From Pseudomonas asiatica (GTDB lineage Bacteria > Pseudomonadota > Gammaproteobacteria > Pseudomonadales > Pseudomonadaceae), in assembly GCF_009932335.1 (NCBI RefSeq), contig NZ_BLJF01000003.1, forward strand, positions 496,001-560,000: DNA of 64,000 nt. The letters run 5' to 3'. The notes under the pieces were generated by a model. It did not search any database. It had not been told where the DNA came from and was given only the letters and a program-made list of their open reading frames with translations. Made by a program: the position numbers and the translations under genes. Positions 35,979 through 44,447 of this stretch are shown one piece after another; the stretch's first letter is position 1, and each line of letters begins with the position of its first letter.

Positions 35979-36833
35979 ATGCCCCTTGCGCAATTGATCA
36001 CCCCGCAGCAGTTGGCCGAGCGTCTGGGTTCGCCCAAGTTGGTGATCCTCGACTGCCGCTTTGCCCTCGAGGATGTGGACTATGGCCAACGCAGCTATGC
36101 CCAGGGGCATATTGCCGGAGCGCATTTTGCCGACCTGGAGCGTGACCTCAGCGGGCCTGTGAGCAAGGGACGCACCGGGCGCCACCCATTGCCGGATGCG
36201 CGCCGGTTGGTCGAGCGCCTGCGTGAGTGGGGCCTGGACGATGACAGCGAGGTGGTGTTGTACGACGACGGCCCTGGCGCTTTTGCCGCCCGTGCCTGGT
36301 GGCTGCTGGCCTGGCTGGGCAAGCGCAGCGGTGTAGCGATCCTCGACGGTGGCCTGAAGGCCTGGCATGCGGCGCACCTGCCGCTCAGCCTGGACCCGCC
36401 GCTCAAGCGGGAAGGCACCTTCAACGGTGAGCCGGACGGCAAGCTGCTGATCGATGCCGAGCACCTGGCCAAGCGTCTGGGTAACCCAGACCTGACCTTG
36501 ATCGATGCGCGTGCCTTGCCGCGCTTCCGTGGCGAAGTGGAACCGATCGACCCGGTTGCTGGACATATTCCGGGGGCGCAGTGCGCGGCGTTTACCGACA
36601 ACCTTGGGGCTGATGGGCGTTTTCTGCCTTCGGACCAGCTAAAACAGCGCTTTGCTGAAAAGCTCGCCGGGCGTGCACCGGAGCAGTTGGTGGCGTATTG
36701 CGGGTCGGGGGTGACAGCGTGTCATAACCTTTTCGCCTTGGCGTTGGCGGGATATCCACTGGGCAAGCTGTATGCCGGGTCGTGGAGCGAGTGGATCAAC
36801 GATCCGCAGCATGGCGTAGCCACTGGCGAGTAA
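35979..36833 (+). CDS. sseA: 3-mercaptopyruvate/thiosulfate sulfurtransferase (tandem rhodanese)
   Basis: The 284-residue protein has two rhodanese domains. The N-terminal one is structural (VILDCRF, GHIAGAHFADLE, RHPLPDARRL); the C-terminal one is catalytic with Cys241 in CGSGVTAC. A CGSGVTA loop, rather than CRKGVTA, favours mercaptopyruvate over thiosulfate as sulfur donor. ATG 35979 follows CAGGAG. It lies downstream of laoR on the same strand but is probably functionally separate. Confidence 0.9.
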   Translation: MPLAQLITPQQLAERLGSPKLVILDCRFALEDVDYGQRSYAQGHIAGAHFADLERDLSGPVSKGRTGRHPLPDARRLVERLREWGLDDDSEVVLYDDGPGAFAARAWWLLAWLGKRSGVAILDGGLKAWHAAHLPLSLDPPLKREGTFNGEPDGKLLIDAEHLAKRLGNPDLTLIDARALPRFRGEVEPIDPVAGHIPGAQCAAFTDNLGADGRFLPSDQLKQRFAEKLAGRAPEQLVAYCGSGVTACHNLFALALAGYPLGKLYAGSWSEWINDPQHGVATGE

Positions 36834-36839
36834 GCAGGC

Positions 36840-36936
36840 CCGGCCTCATCGCCGGCAAGCCAGCTCCCACAGGTACATCACTACCCATCGGGCCTGTGGC
36901 ACACCTGTGGGAGCAGGCTTGCCGGCGATTAGGTCG
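36840..36936. repeat. REP pair 10 (GTGGGAGC, GCCGGC type)
   Basis: Inverted copies CGGCCTCATCGCCGGCAAGC with CAGCTCCCACAGG, and CCTGTGGGAGCAGGCTTGCC with GGCGATTAGG, between the convergent sulfurtransferase and YheT-type hydrolase genes. Confidence 0.87.
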
Positions 36937-36961
36937 GTACTGCCAATGAAATCTGCAGCTC

Positions 36962-37954
36962 CTATTGGCCTTCCACCAACCACTGTGGAATCCGCCGCTC
37001 CAGGTAATACCCCGGGTTACGCAGGCTGCCATCGACAAAGCCCACATGGCCGCCGCGGCTGTGCAATTCGAAGCGGGTCTGCGGCGCCAGTTCGCGGGCT
37101 GTTGGCAGGCTGTGGCCGGAGACGAAAGGGTCATCGCTGGAATGGATGATCAGCGTCGGTGTGCGGTTCTGGCCGAGGAAGAAATGGCTCGATGAGCGGC
37201 GGTAGTAGTCGTGCGCATCGCGAAAACCGTTCAGCGGTGCGGTGACCTTGCCGTCGAATTCCCAGAACGTGCGCAGGTTGACCAGCGGCCCCAGCCGTTG
37301 CAGCGTCGCCAGCCGTTCATGCTGGCCCTTGTCGTGGAAGTGCCGCTGCTTGAGCTGAACATAAGCCAGCATCTCGCGCATGAAATGCGCCTGGTACACC
37401 TTTGAAAAGCCCTGGCCGATGCGGTCGGCGCAGTGGTCCAGGCGAAACGGCACCGACACTGCCACCGCAGCCTGCAGCTGGCTGGCGACACCGCTTTCGC
37501 CAAGGTATTTCAGCAGCACATTGCCCCCCAGCGAATAACCCACCGCATACAACGGCGCCAACGGGCGCTGGGCGCGCAGGTGGCTGACGATTTCGGCCAG
37601 GTCTTCGCTGGCACCGGAATGGTAGCTGCGTGGCAGCAGGTTGGGCTCGCCCGAGCAACCGCGCCAGTTCACCGCCACGCTGGCCCAGCCGCGGCCTTGC
37701 AGCGCTTGCTGCAAGCCTTTGACGTAGGGCGAGTGGGAGGAGCCGGTCAAGCCGTGCAGCACCAGCACCAACGGCGCGTGGGGCTGGTGCGGTCCGTGCC
37801 AGTCCAGGTCGATGAAGTCGCCATCGGCCAGCCATAGCCGCTCGCGGTTGCGCTGCAGCTCTGGCAGTTTTCGCCACAATGGCCCCCACAGAGTTTGCAG
37901 GTGGGGGTTGGACAGGCCGATGGCCGGGCGGAATGTGGCGCTGGGGCTGGGCAT
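36962..37954 (-). CDS. Alpha/beta hydrolase, YheT family
   Basis: The 330-residue protein starts FRPAIGLSNPHLQTLWG, the YheT/AB-hydrolase-4 N-terminal signature. It has the nucleophile elbow GYSLGGN (Ser near residue 145), the acid Asp in IHSSDDPFV, and the catalytic His in SRGGHVGFVDG. Substrates of the family are not established. It is the last gene of a minus-strand run below the M16 peptidase genes, about 60 bp after the preceding stop. Confidence 0.88.
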   Translation of the reverse strand: MPSPSATFRPAIGLSNPHLQTLWGPLWRKLPELQRNRERLWLADGDFIDLDWHGPHQPHAPLVLVLHGLTGSSHSPYVKGLQQALQGRGWASVAVNWRGCSGEPNLLPRSYHSGASEDLAEIVSHLRAQRPLAPLYAVGYSLGGNVLLKYLGESGVASQLQAAVAVSVPFRLDHCADRIGQGFSKVYQAHFMREMLAYVQLKQRHFHDKGQHERLATLQRLGPLVNLRTFWEFDGKVTAPLNGFRDAHDYYRRSSSHFFLGQNRTPTLIIHSSDDPFVSGHSLPTARELAPQTRFELHSRGGHVGFVDGSLRNPGYYLERRIPQWLVEGQ

Positions 37955-38014
37955 GCTGGACGACTCGTGATGTGCCTGCCTAGAGTGCCATGAAACAACG
38001 CCACTGTACCTGCG

Positions 38015-39388
38015 CTATTGGTCGGTGGCTGGCAGCGGTTGCTGGTCGACACGTGGGCCGACACTGACCAGCACCTTGCAGTTCAGGTCGAGCCGGCGCT
38101 GCATCACCGCACGGATATCTGCCGGGCTCAGCCTGCCGATGCGCTCGATGTAGCTGTTCAGGTGGTCTGCAGGCTGATGCTGCTGGGTGATCGCCGTGAG
38201 CAATGCTGCCAGGCTGTTGTTCTGCGCCACGCCACGCAGCAACTGCCCAGCCAGCTGTTTGCGCGCCAGCTGGAGCTCGGCCTGGGTTGGCCCTTGCTCC
38301 ATGAAATCGCGCAGCAAGGCTGCTACAAGTTCCTGGGAGCCTTGCACGTACGGTGGCGCGATCTCCCACTCTATGGTGAACAGCCCGCCGGCACTCAACG
38401 GCGAAGCATGGCTGTAGATGCCGTAGGTCAACCCGCGACGTTGGCGCAGTTCCACCATCAGGCGCGATTCGAGGCCTGAACCCAACACTTCACTGGCCAG
38501 CACCAGGGCTGGGAATTCCGGGTCATTGGCGGGAACGTTCATGGGCAGAGCCAGCAGCACTGCACTGCTGGTGCCGGGCTGTTCGACGTTGATGGTTGCA
38601 TGTGTCGCTACCGGGATGGCTGGCAGGTCAACGGCGGACCAGCCTTTCGGCAGGGCCTGGCTGATCTGTTGCGCGATGGCTTGCGCCTCGCTCAGGGCCA
38701 GGTCCCCGACAAGCACCATTTCCAGGTTGCTGGCGCTGTAGGCGCGTTGGTGGAATGCCCGCAAGTCTTCAGGGCTGACGGCGTCCACGCCTTGAATGGT
38801 GCTGCCCAGCGGGTTGCCATAGGGATGGCCCTGGAACAAATGGCGAAACGCCTCGCTGCGCGCCCTGAGCCTGGGGCGCCGTTCGCGTGATGCGTTGTGC
38901 TGCACGAGCTGGCGTTTGACCTTTTCCAGGGCAGGCGCGGGGAAAGCCGGGTTTGCCACGAGGTCGGTAAACAGGTCCAGGGCAGGTTCAAGTATCGTTT
39001 TCGTGCTCACGCTGCGCAGGCTCAGCGTTGCATGCTCCAGGCGTATCTGCTTTTCCATGATCGCGCCCAGGCGCTCCATGCCCTCAGCTTGCCGGGCGCT
39101 GGTGTAGCGCCTGCTGCCCTCGTCGAGCATGTACAGCGTCAAGGCTGCCAGGCCGGGTTGCAAGGTGTCCTGGGTCGTGCCGGCCTTGAACCGCAAGACC
39201 ACATCGACGATAGGCAGCCCGCGGGCTTCTACGAACTTCACGCCTGTGCCTGCTTCGGTGGTCCACGCCTGCACCTGCGTCTGAAGGGTGTCGAGCTGGT
39301 CCAGATCAACCCCTTGGGCCGAGACCAGACCACTGTAACTTCCGTTGGCTACAGCCGGTTGCGGCATGCTCGCGATCTTGTCATTCAT
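38015..39388 (-). CDS. M16 peptidase-like subunit, non-catalytic, cytosolic pair
   Basis: A 457-residue M16 fold protein. The zinc-binding HxxEH is absent: at the equivalent place it reads LYMLDEGSRRYTSARQAEGMERLG. It should therefore be the non-catalytic half of a heterodimer with the gene just upstream. The second half retains typical M16 features (HQRAYSASNLEMVLVGDL, RLMVELRQRRGLTYGIYS). No signal peptide is seen. Its ATG (39388) overlaps the upstream stop by 8 nt (ATGAATGA), the same coupling found in the exported M16 pair at 42.9 kb. Confidence 0.87.
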   Translation of the reverse strand: MNDKIASMPQPAVANGSYSGLVSAQGVDLDQLDTLQTQVQAWTTEAGTGVKFVEARGLPIVDVVLRFKAGTTQDTLQPGLAALTLYMLDEGSRRYTSARQAEGMERLGAIMEKQIRLEHATLSLRSVSTKTILEPALDLFTDLVANPAFPAPALEKVKRQLVQHNASRERRPRLRARSEAFRHLFQGHPYGNPLGSTIQGVDAVSPEDLRAFHQRAYSASNLEMVLVGDLALSEAQAIAQQISQALPKGWSAVDLPAIPVATHATINVEQPGTSSAVLLALPMNVPANDPEFPALVLASEVLGSGLESRLMVELRQRRGLTYGIYSHASPLSAGGLFTIEWEIAPPYVQGSQELVAALLRDFMEQGPTQAELQLARKQLAGQLLRGVAQNNSLAALLTAITQQHQPADHLNSYIERIGRLSPADIRAVMQRRLDLNCKVLVSVGPRVDQQPLPATDQ

Positions 39389-40682
39389 CGGTACTCTCCT
39401 TGTGGTGCATGAAGGTGATGGCCGCACGGGCATCAGTCAGGAACTCCAGCGCAACCAGGCCTACCTGCTCGGCTGTCACGGCTTCGATGGCTTGCCGCTC
39501 ATCATCCAGGGCAACGGGGTCCAGACCGCAGGCGGCCTGTTTGCCGATGGCCTCTGCCTGTTTGCCGATGTCGTCCCTTTCGAACAGTTGCCTGGCCAGC
39601 AGGCGAGCCTTGGCGCGTTGAAGGTCTTCCTTGGAGGGGGCCGACTGGCGGAACGCTTCGATTTCCAGCATCAGCCTTTCGGCTGCGGCCTCCGGCGTAA
39701 CCTGCGGGCTGCAGAACGCGTACAAGGTCAGCAGGCTGTCACCGCGCTGCCATGGCTCATAGGTCGCTCTCAAGCCCTGTAGCAGCGGAGTGTCCTGTAC
39801 CAACAGGCGCAGCAGCGTGCTGGAGTGGCCTTCGGCAAGAATGTCCGGCAGCAGGCGCAGTGCGCAGGCGTGTGAGCCAGAGCGTGCGGTGCATTGGCTG
39901 GGAAGGTTGAAGCTGATGATCACGCCGGTGTACAGGCCATGCCAGCGAAGGGTCTGGCTGCGCCGAACTTGCCCAGAAGGCTTTATGGGTGTTTGCCGTG
40001 TTGGCAGGCGGTTGGCGGGGATCGCTGCAAAGTGCCGTGTCACCAGCTTTTGCAGCTGGGCCAGGGCAATGTCACCGGCCACGGCGAGCGTGGCGTTGTT
40101 GGGGTGGTACCAGGTCTGGTACCAGGTGCGCGCCGCCGCCGGGGTCATATGGCCGAGGTCGGTCTTGTGGCCGGTCACGGGGGTGCCATAGCCGCTGTTG
40201 CCATAGGCCAGCAACTGGTGATGTTCCACTGCCAGTGCCAAGGGGCTGTTGTCGATATCCTCGCGTCGCTCGGCCATGACTACTGCCAGTTCACGGGCAA
40301 AAGGTACTTCGCTGAGGGTGGCGCTGGCCATGACGTCGGCCATCGCCTCCAGGGCAATCTCCAGGCGGTTGCGTGGCAAAGTCAGCGGAAAGACCGTGGC
40401 ATCGGCGTAGGTAAAGGCATTCGGGTCACCGCCCAGGCGGCTCATGAGGGCAGAATACTGGCCTGGAGCCAGTTTGCTGCTGCCTTCGAACAGCAGATGC
40501 TCCAGGGCATGGGACAGGCCGGTGTGGCCTTCAGGCTCGTAGCTGGAGCCTACATGGTACCACAGCTGCACGCTGACCAGCGGCGCGCGGTTGTCTTCAC
40601 GCAGGTAGACGCGCAGGCCGTTGGCGAGGGTAAAGCTGTGCACCGAGCCTGCCGGCGCGGGTGGGGCGGGGTGGTGGGTCAT
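39381..40682 (-). CDS. M16 zinc peptidase, catalytic, cytosolic pair
   Basis: A 433-residue pitrilysin/M16 peptidase with the inverted zinc motif HALEHLLFEG (HxxEH near residues 59-63) and the distal Glu in AERREDIDN. The second-domain landmark WYHPNNATLAVAGDI is also present. It starts MTHHPAPPAPAGSVHSF with no signal peptide, unlike the paralogue at 42862-44217, so it is probably cytosolic. It is coupled by an 8-nt overlap to its non-catalytic partner. About 95 bp separate it from the rsmD stop. Confidence 0.88.
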   Translation of the reverse strand: MTHHPAPPAPAGSVHSFTLANGLRVYLREDNRAPLVSVQLWYHVGSSYEPEGHTGLSHALEHLLFEGSSKLAPGQYSALMSRLGGDPNAFTYADATVFPLTLPRNRLEIALEAMADVMASATLSEVPFARELAVVMAERREDIDNSPLALAVEHHQLLAYGNSGYGTPVTGHKTDLGHMTPAAARTWYQTWYHPNNATLAVAGDIALAQLQKLVTRHFAAIPANRLPTRQTPIKPSGQVRRSQTLRWHGLYTGVIISFNLPSQCTARSGSHACALRLLPDILAEGHSSTLLRLLVQDTPLLQGLRATYEPWQRGDSLLTLYAFCSPQVTPEAAAERLMLEIEAFRQSAPSKEDLQRAKARLLARQLFERDDIGKQAEAIGKQAACGLDPVALDDERQAIEAVTAEQVGLVALEFLTDARAAITFMHHKESTDE

Positions 40683-40776
40683 GGTTGAAGTGCTCCTGCA
40701 GGAATCGGAGGAGCAGCTTCAGCCAAGAAGGCGGCGGGTTTGTGGTAACTAAATACGGCAACCCAGGGTTACCGGA

Positions 40777-41379
40777 TCAACCCCGTTGCCAAAGTGCGTA
40801 GTGCACCTGGCCGGTCTTTTTCTCGCGGTGCAGGCGCCAGTTGCCCGGCAACTGCAAGGTCGACGGGGCGGCCTCGCTTTCGGTGTAGACCCACGCCTGT
40901 TCGCGCAACCACTGGTTCTGTTCCAGCAGGTTGCAGGTGTCGGCCAGCAGGTCCTGGTGGAACGGTGGGTCAAGGAACACCACATCGAACTGCTGCTTGG
41001 CTGGGCCTTGCAGATAACGTAGGGCGTCGGTCTGCAGGATTTGCCCGCGCGGGCAGCGCAGTATCTCGAGGTTGTTCTTCAGGTTGGCGATGGCCGCCGG
41101 GTTGCTGTCCAGCGCGACCGCGTCCTCGGCCCCGCGGGACAGGGCTTCGAGCACCAGGGCGCCGCTGCCGGTGAAGGCGTCCAGCACGCGGGCTCCCTCG
41201 ATATAGGGTGCCAGCCAGTTGAACAGGGTTTCGCGCACGCGGTCGGGCGTTGGCCGCAGGCCTTCTCCATCCGGCACCGACAGGCGGCGGCTGCGCCATT
41301 CGCCGGCGATGATGCGCAGGTGGCCCTGGCCCTTGCTTTGGCCGGGTTGCGGGCGGGCGGGAGGGGTGGATCTTGGCAT
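40777..41379 (-). CDS. rsmD: 16S rRNA m2G966 methyltransferase RsmD
   Basis: The 200-residue SAM-dependent methyltransferase has LRIIAGEWRSRRL at the N-terminus, VLDAFTGSGALVLEALSRGA as the SAM loop, and the catalytic motif VVFLDPPFH. It methylates G966 of 16S rRNA. Its ATG shares one base with the stop of the preceding M16 gene (TAATG), so it is translated from the same transcript as the exported M16 pair, and it lies between the two M16 pairs. Confidence 0.94.
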   Translation of the reverse strand: MPRSTPPARPQPGQSKGQGHLRIIAGEWRSRRLSVPDGEGLRPTPDRVRETLFNWLAPYIEGARVLDAFTGSGALVLEALSRGAEDAVALDSNPAAIANLKNNLEILRCPRGQILQTDALRYLQGPAKQQFDVVFLDPPFHQDLLADTCNLLEQNQWLREQAWVYTESEAAPSTLQLPGNWRLHREKKTGQVHYALWQRG

Positions 41380-42869
41380 TAGTGCTCCGGTACCCCGAGC
41401 GGCTGCTCGGAGGGCTTGTCAGTGGGGGCAGGCAGCGGTTTCTGTGGCACTTTCGGGCCCACGGTAACCATCACCAGTTTATCCGCTGACAGGTGTTTGT
41501 TCATGGCTGCTTTGACCTGCTCGACGGTGAGTGCCTGGGACTGCTGCATGAAGTCCTCCAGCCAGGTCAGCGGCAGATTGTAGAAACCGATGGCGCCCAG
41601 TTGGCCGACGATACTCGCATTGCTTGCATTGGACAGTGGGAAACTCCCAGCCAACTCGCGCTTGGCGTCGTCCAGTTCCTGCTGGGTGGGGCCGGTCTTG
41701 AGGTAATCAGCGAGAATGCTCTGTACCAGCTTGAGCGTACCTTCGCTGAGCTCGGCACGGGTTTGCAGGTTGATCATGAACGGGCCACGCACCTGCATCG
41801 GGCTGAATACCGAGTACACGCCGTAGGTCAGGCCGCGCTTCTCGCGCACCTCGCTCATCAATCGGGTACCGAAGGAACCCCCACCGAGAATCTGGTTGCC
41901 CAGCGATAGCGCTGGCCAGTCCGGATCCTGGCGGTCGATACCCAGGGCGGCGAGCATAAGGTGTGTCTGCGTGGACGGAAAATCGATGTGGTTGAGGCTT
42001 GGGTAGGTTTCAGCAGGTTGGGCCGGTGCTGCCAGTGCCGGGCCCTTGGGCAGGCCGGCGGATACCTGGGTGGCGATGCTTTCGGCCTCGCTACGGCTGA
42101 GGTCGCCGACCAGGGCAATGACTGCGTTGCCGCCGGTGTAGGCCTTGGCATGGAAAGCGCGCAGCTGTGCCAGGCTGATGGCATTGATGCTCTCGGCGGT
42201 GCCGTCGCTTGGGTGAGCGTAGGGGTGGTCGCCGTAGAGATTGGCGAACAATGCCTTGCTGGCGACCTTGCCGGGGTTTTGCTTCTCGTATTCGAAGCCG
42301 GCGAGCATCTGGTTCTTGATGCGCTTGAGGGCGTCTTCAGGGAAGGTCGGCTTGCCAGTCACTTCGGTGAACAGCTTGAGCGCCGGTTCACGCTTGTCCT
42401 TGGCGCTGAGGCTGCGCAGCGAAGCCACGGCCATATCGCGGTAGGAGCCGTTGCCAAAGTCGGCGCCCAGGCCCTCGAAGCCTTCGGCGATGGCAGTCAC
42501 ATCCTTGCCGGCCACGCCTTCGTTGAGCATGGCGTTGGTCAGGGCGGCCAGGCCTGGCGTGCCGCCATCCTGGCTGCTGCCGGCGGCGAAGGTGATGCGC
42601 AGGTCGAACATCGGCAGTTCGCGGGCCTCGACGAACAGCACGCGGGCGCCTTCTGCAGTGTTCCAGTGCTGTATGTTCAACTGGCGCCGGCTGGGCGCCT
42701 TGCCATCCAGTTCGGCCAGTGACTGCAAGGTATTGGCCGGGCGTGCCGCGTTGCTGTCGGCTTTGGCGGCATTGTCAGCCATGGCCGGGGCGGCCAGCAC
42801 CGCCGCCAGCGCCAGGGCGCGGATGCCCGTGGTCAGCAGGGTTGGGCGTGGTACGCGGCGATTACTCAT
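41379..42869 (-). CDS. M16 peptidase-like subunit, non-catalytic, exported pair
   Basis: A 496-residue protein with an N-terminal signal peptide (LLTTGIRALALAAVLAAPAM, cleavage near residue 34) and the M16 fold. In place of HxxEH it has LTNAMLNEGVAGKDVTAIAE, so it is the inactive partner of the upstream gene. The C-terminal part has KAYTGGNAVIALVGDLSRSE and LMSEVREKRGLTYGVYS. Its start overlaps the upstream stop by 8 nt (ATGAGTAA). The sequence ends in a flexible Pro-rich tail. Confidence 0.88.
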   Translation of the reverse strand: MSNRRVPRPTLLTTGIRALALAAVLAAPAMADNAAKADSNAARPANTLQSLAELDGKAPSRRQLNIQHWNTAEGARVLFVEARELPMFDLRITFAAGSSQDGGTPGLAALTNAMLNEGVAGKDVTAIAEGFEGLGADFGNGSYRDMAVASLRSLSAKDKREPALKLFTEVTGKPTFPEDALKRIKNQMLAGFEYEKQNPGKVASKALFANLYGDHPYAHPSDGTAESINAISLAQLRAFHAKAYTGGNAVIALVGDLSRSEAESIATQVSAGLPKGPALAAPAQPAETYPSLNHIDFPSTQTHLMLAALGIDRQDPDWPALSLGNQILGGGSFGTRLMSEVREKRGLTYGVYSVFSPMQVRGPFMINLQTRAELSEGTLKLVQSILADYLKTGPTQQELDDAKRELAGSFPLSNASNASIVGQLGAIGFYNLPLTWLEDFMQQSQALTVEQVKAAMNKHLSADKLVMVTVGPKVPQKPLPAPTDKPSEQPLGVPEH

Positions 42870-44217
42870 GAGCGGACTCCTCGGGCAGTACATGGGCAAC
42901 GCTCAGGCGTTCGCGGGTGAAGTAGGTACGCGCGGCGTTCTGGATATCCTGCGGAGTAACGCGCTTGAGCTCATCCAGCTCGCTGTCGATCAGCTTCCAC
43001 GACAGGCCGACGGTTTCCAGCTGGCCGATGGTAGTGGCCTGGCTGCTGATGGAGTCGCGGTCGTAGACCAGGCCGGCAATGACCTGGGCGCGTACGCGCT
43101 CCAGCTCTTCGGCGCTGGGCGGGGTGGTCTTGAGCTCATCAAGCAGCTGCCAGATGCCTTTCTCGACATCGGCGAGGGTTTTTTGCTTCTGCACGTTCGG
43201 CGTGGCCGAGATCAGGAACAGGCTGTCGCCGCGGGTGAAGGCGTTGTAGCTGGACGAAGCGCCGGCCACCAGTTCCTGGCCGCGTTCCAGGCGTGCCGGC
43301 ATGCGGGCGCTGTAGCCGCCGTCGAGCAATGCCGAGATCAGGCGCAGGGCATGCACCGTACGCGGATCCTTGGCGGTGGGCAGGCCAGGTACGTTGAAAC
43401 CGTAGATCAGGCTCGGCAACTGGGTGCGCACGTGCAGCGTCAGCTGGCGCTGGCCTGGTTGGACCAGCTCGAGCGGCAACTTGGCCGGTGGCACGGCGCG
43501 TTTGGGGATGCTGCCGAAGTACTTCTGCGCCAGGCCCTTGACCTCATCGACGGTGACATCGCCGACCACCACCAGGGTGGCGTTGTTGGGGGCGTACCAG
43601 GATTCGTACCAGTGGCGCAGTTCCTCGACCTTCATGCGCTCCAGGTCGGCCATCCAGCCGATGGTCGGGGTATGGTAGCCGCTGGCCGGGTAGGCCATGG
43701 CGCGGAACAGCTCGAACGCCTTGGAGTTGGGCTGGTCGTCGGTGCGCAGGCGGCGTTCTTCCTTGATCACCTCGATTTCGCGGCTGAATTCGTCAGCGGG
43801 CAGGCGCAGGCTGGCCAGGCGGTCGGCCTCCAGCTCCAGGGCCACCGGCAGGCGGTCGCGGGCCAGCACCTGGTAATAGGCGGTGTAGTCGTCGCTGGTG
43901 AAGGCGTTTTCTTCGGCGCCAATGTCACGCAGGATGCGCGAGGCCTCGCCGGGGCCGACCTTGGCGCTGCCCTTGAACATCATGTGTTCCAGCGCGTGTG
44001 ACAGGCCGGTCTGGCCAGGGGTTTCGTAGCTGGAGCCAACCTTGTACCAGATCTGCGAGACCACCACCGGGGCGCGATGGTCCTCGCGCACGACTACTTT
44101 CAGGCCGTTGTCGAGGATGAATTCATGGGTGGGTTGCACATCGGCGGCGAAGGCCGCGAGCGGCAGGCAGAGCGTGCCGAGCAACAGGCCAGCGGCGCGG
44201 CGGGCTAGAGCATTCAT
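42862..44217 (-). CDS. M16 zinc peptidase, catalytic, exported pair
   Basis: A 451-residue peptidase with a Sec signal (NALARRAAGLLLGTLCLPLA, cleavage after AFA near residue 25) and the zinc site HALEHMMFKG, followed downstream by the ligand Glu in IKEERRLRTDDQ. It probably acts in the periplasm as a heterodimer with the next gene. ATG 44217 places the signal at the N-terminus; the longer frame to 44334 is not supported. It is the first gene of the minus-strand run and is divergent from ftsY. Confidence 0.9.
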   Translation of the reverse strand: MNALARRAAGLLLGTLCLPLAAFAADVQPTHEFILDNGLKVVVREDHRAPVVVSQIWYKVGSSYETPGQTGLSHALEHMMFKGSAKVGPGEASRILRDIGAEENAFTSDDYTAYYQVLARDRLPVALELEADRLASLRLPADEFSREIEVIKEERRLRTDDQPNSKAFELFRAMAYPASGYHTPTIGWMADLERMKVEELRHWYESWYAPNNATLVVVGDVTVDEVKGLAQKYFGSIPKRAVPPAKLPLELVQPGQRQLTLHVRTQLPSLIYGFNVPGLPTAKDPRTVHALRLISALLDGGYSARMPARLERGQELVAGASSSYNAFTRGDSLFLISATPNVQKQKTLADVEKGIWQLLDELKTTPPSAEELERVRAQVIAGLVYDRDSISSQATTIGQLETVGLSWKLIDSELDELKRVTPQDIQNAARTYFTRERLSVAHVLPEESAHE

Positions 44218-44447
44218 ACGGTGTTTAACCTGTTCGGCGGCCCGCTGGTTTAGCGTCGGCGGGCCAGGAGGTGCTAGGATACTGATCCGGTTGCCTGGCG
44301 ACCATGCCTGTCGCCGTTCTGGCCCGCAGGACACTAAGACAAAACGTTGCGCATGAACCAGCCGGCTTCAAGATAGTCTGTTCTGCGTAGAGAGAATTCC
44401 CGATGCGCCATAGCTGGCCCATCGCTACCCTGAGATAGCCGTCTTCC

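Noticed and set aside
40683..40776. Hairpin GCTCCTGCAGGAATCGGAGGAGC before the cytosolic M16 pair as a terminator or riboswitch
   Set aside because: The stem is short and imperfect with no T-run on the minus strand; probably just the ribosome-site region.
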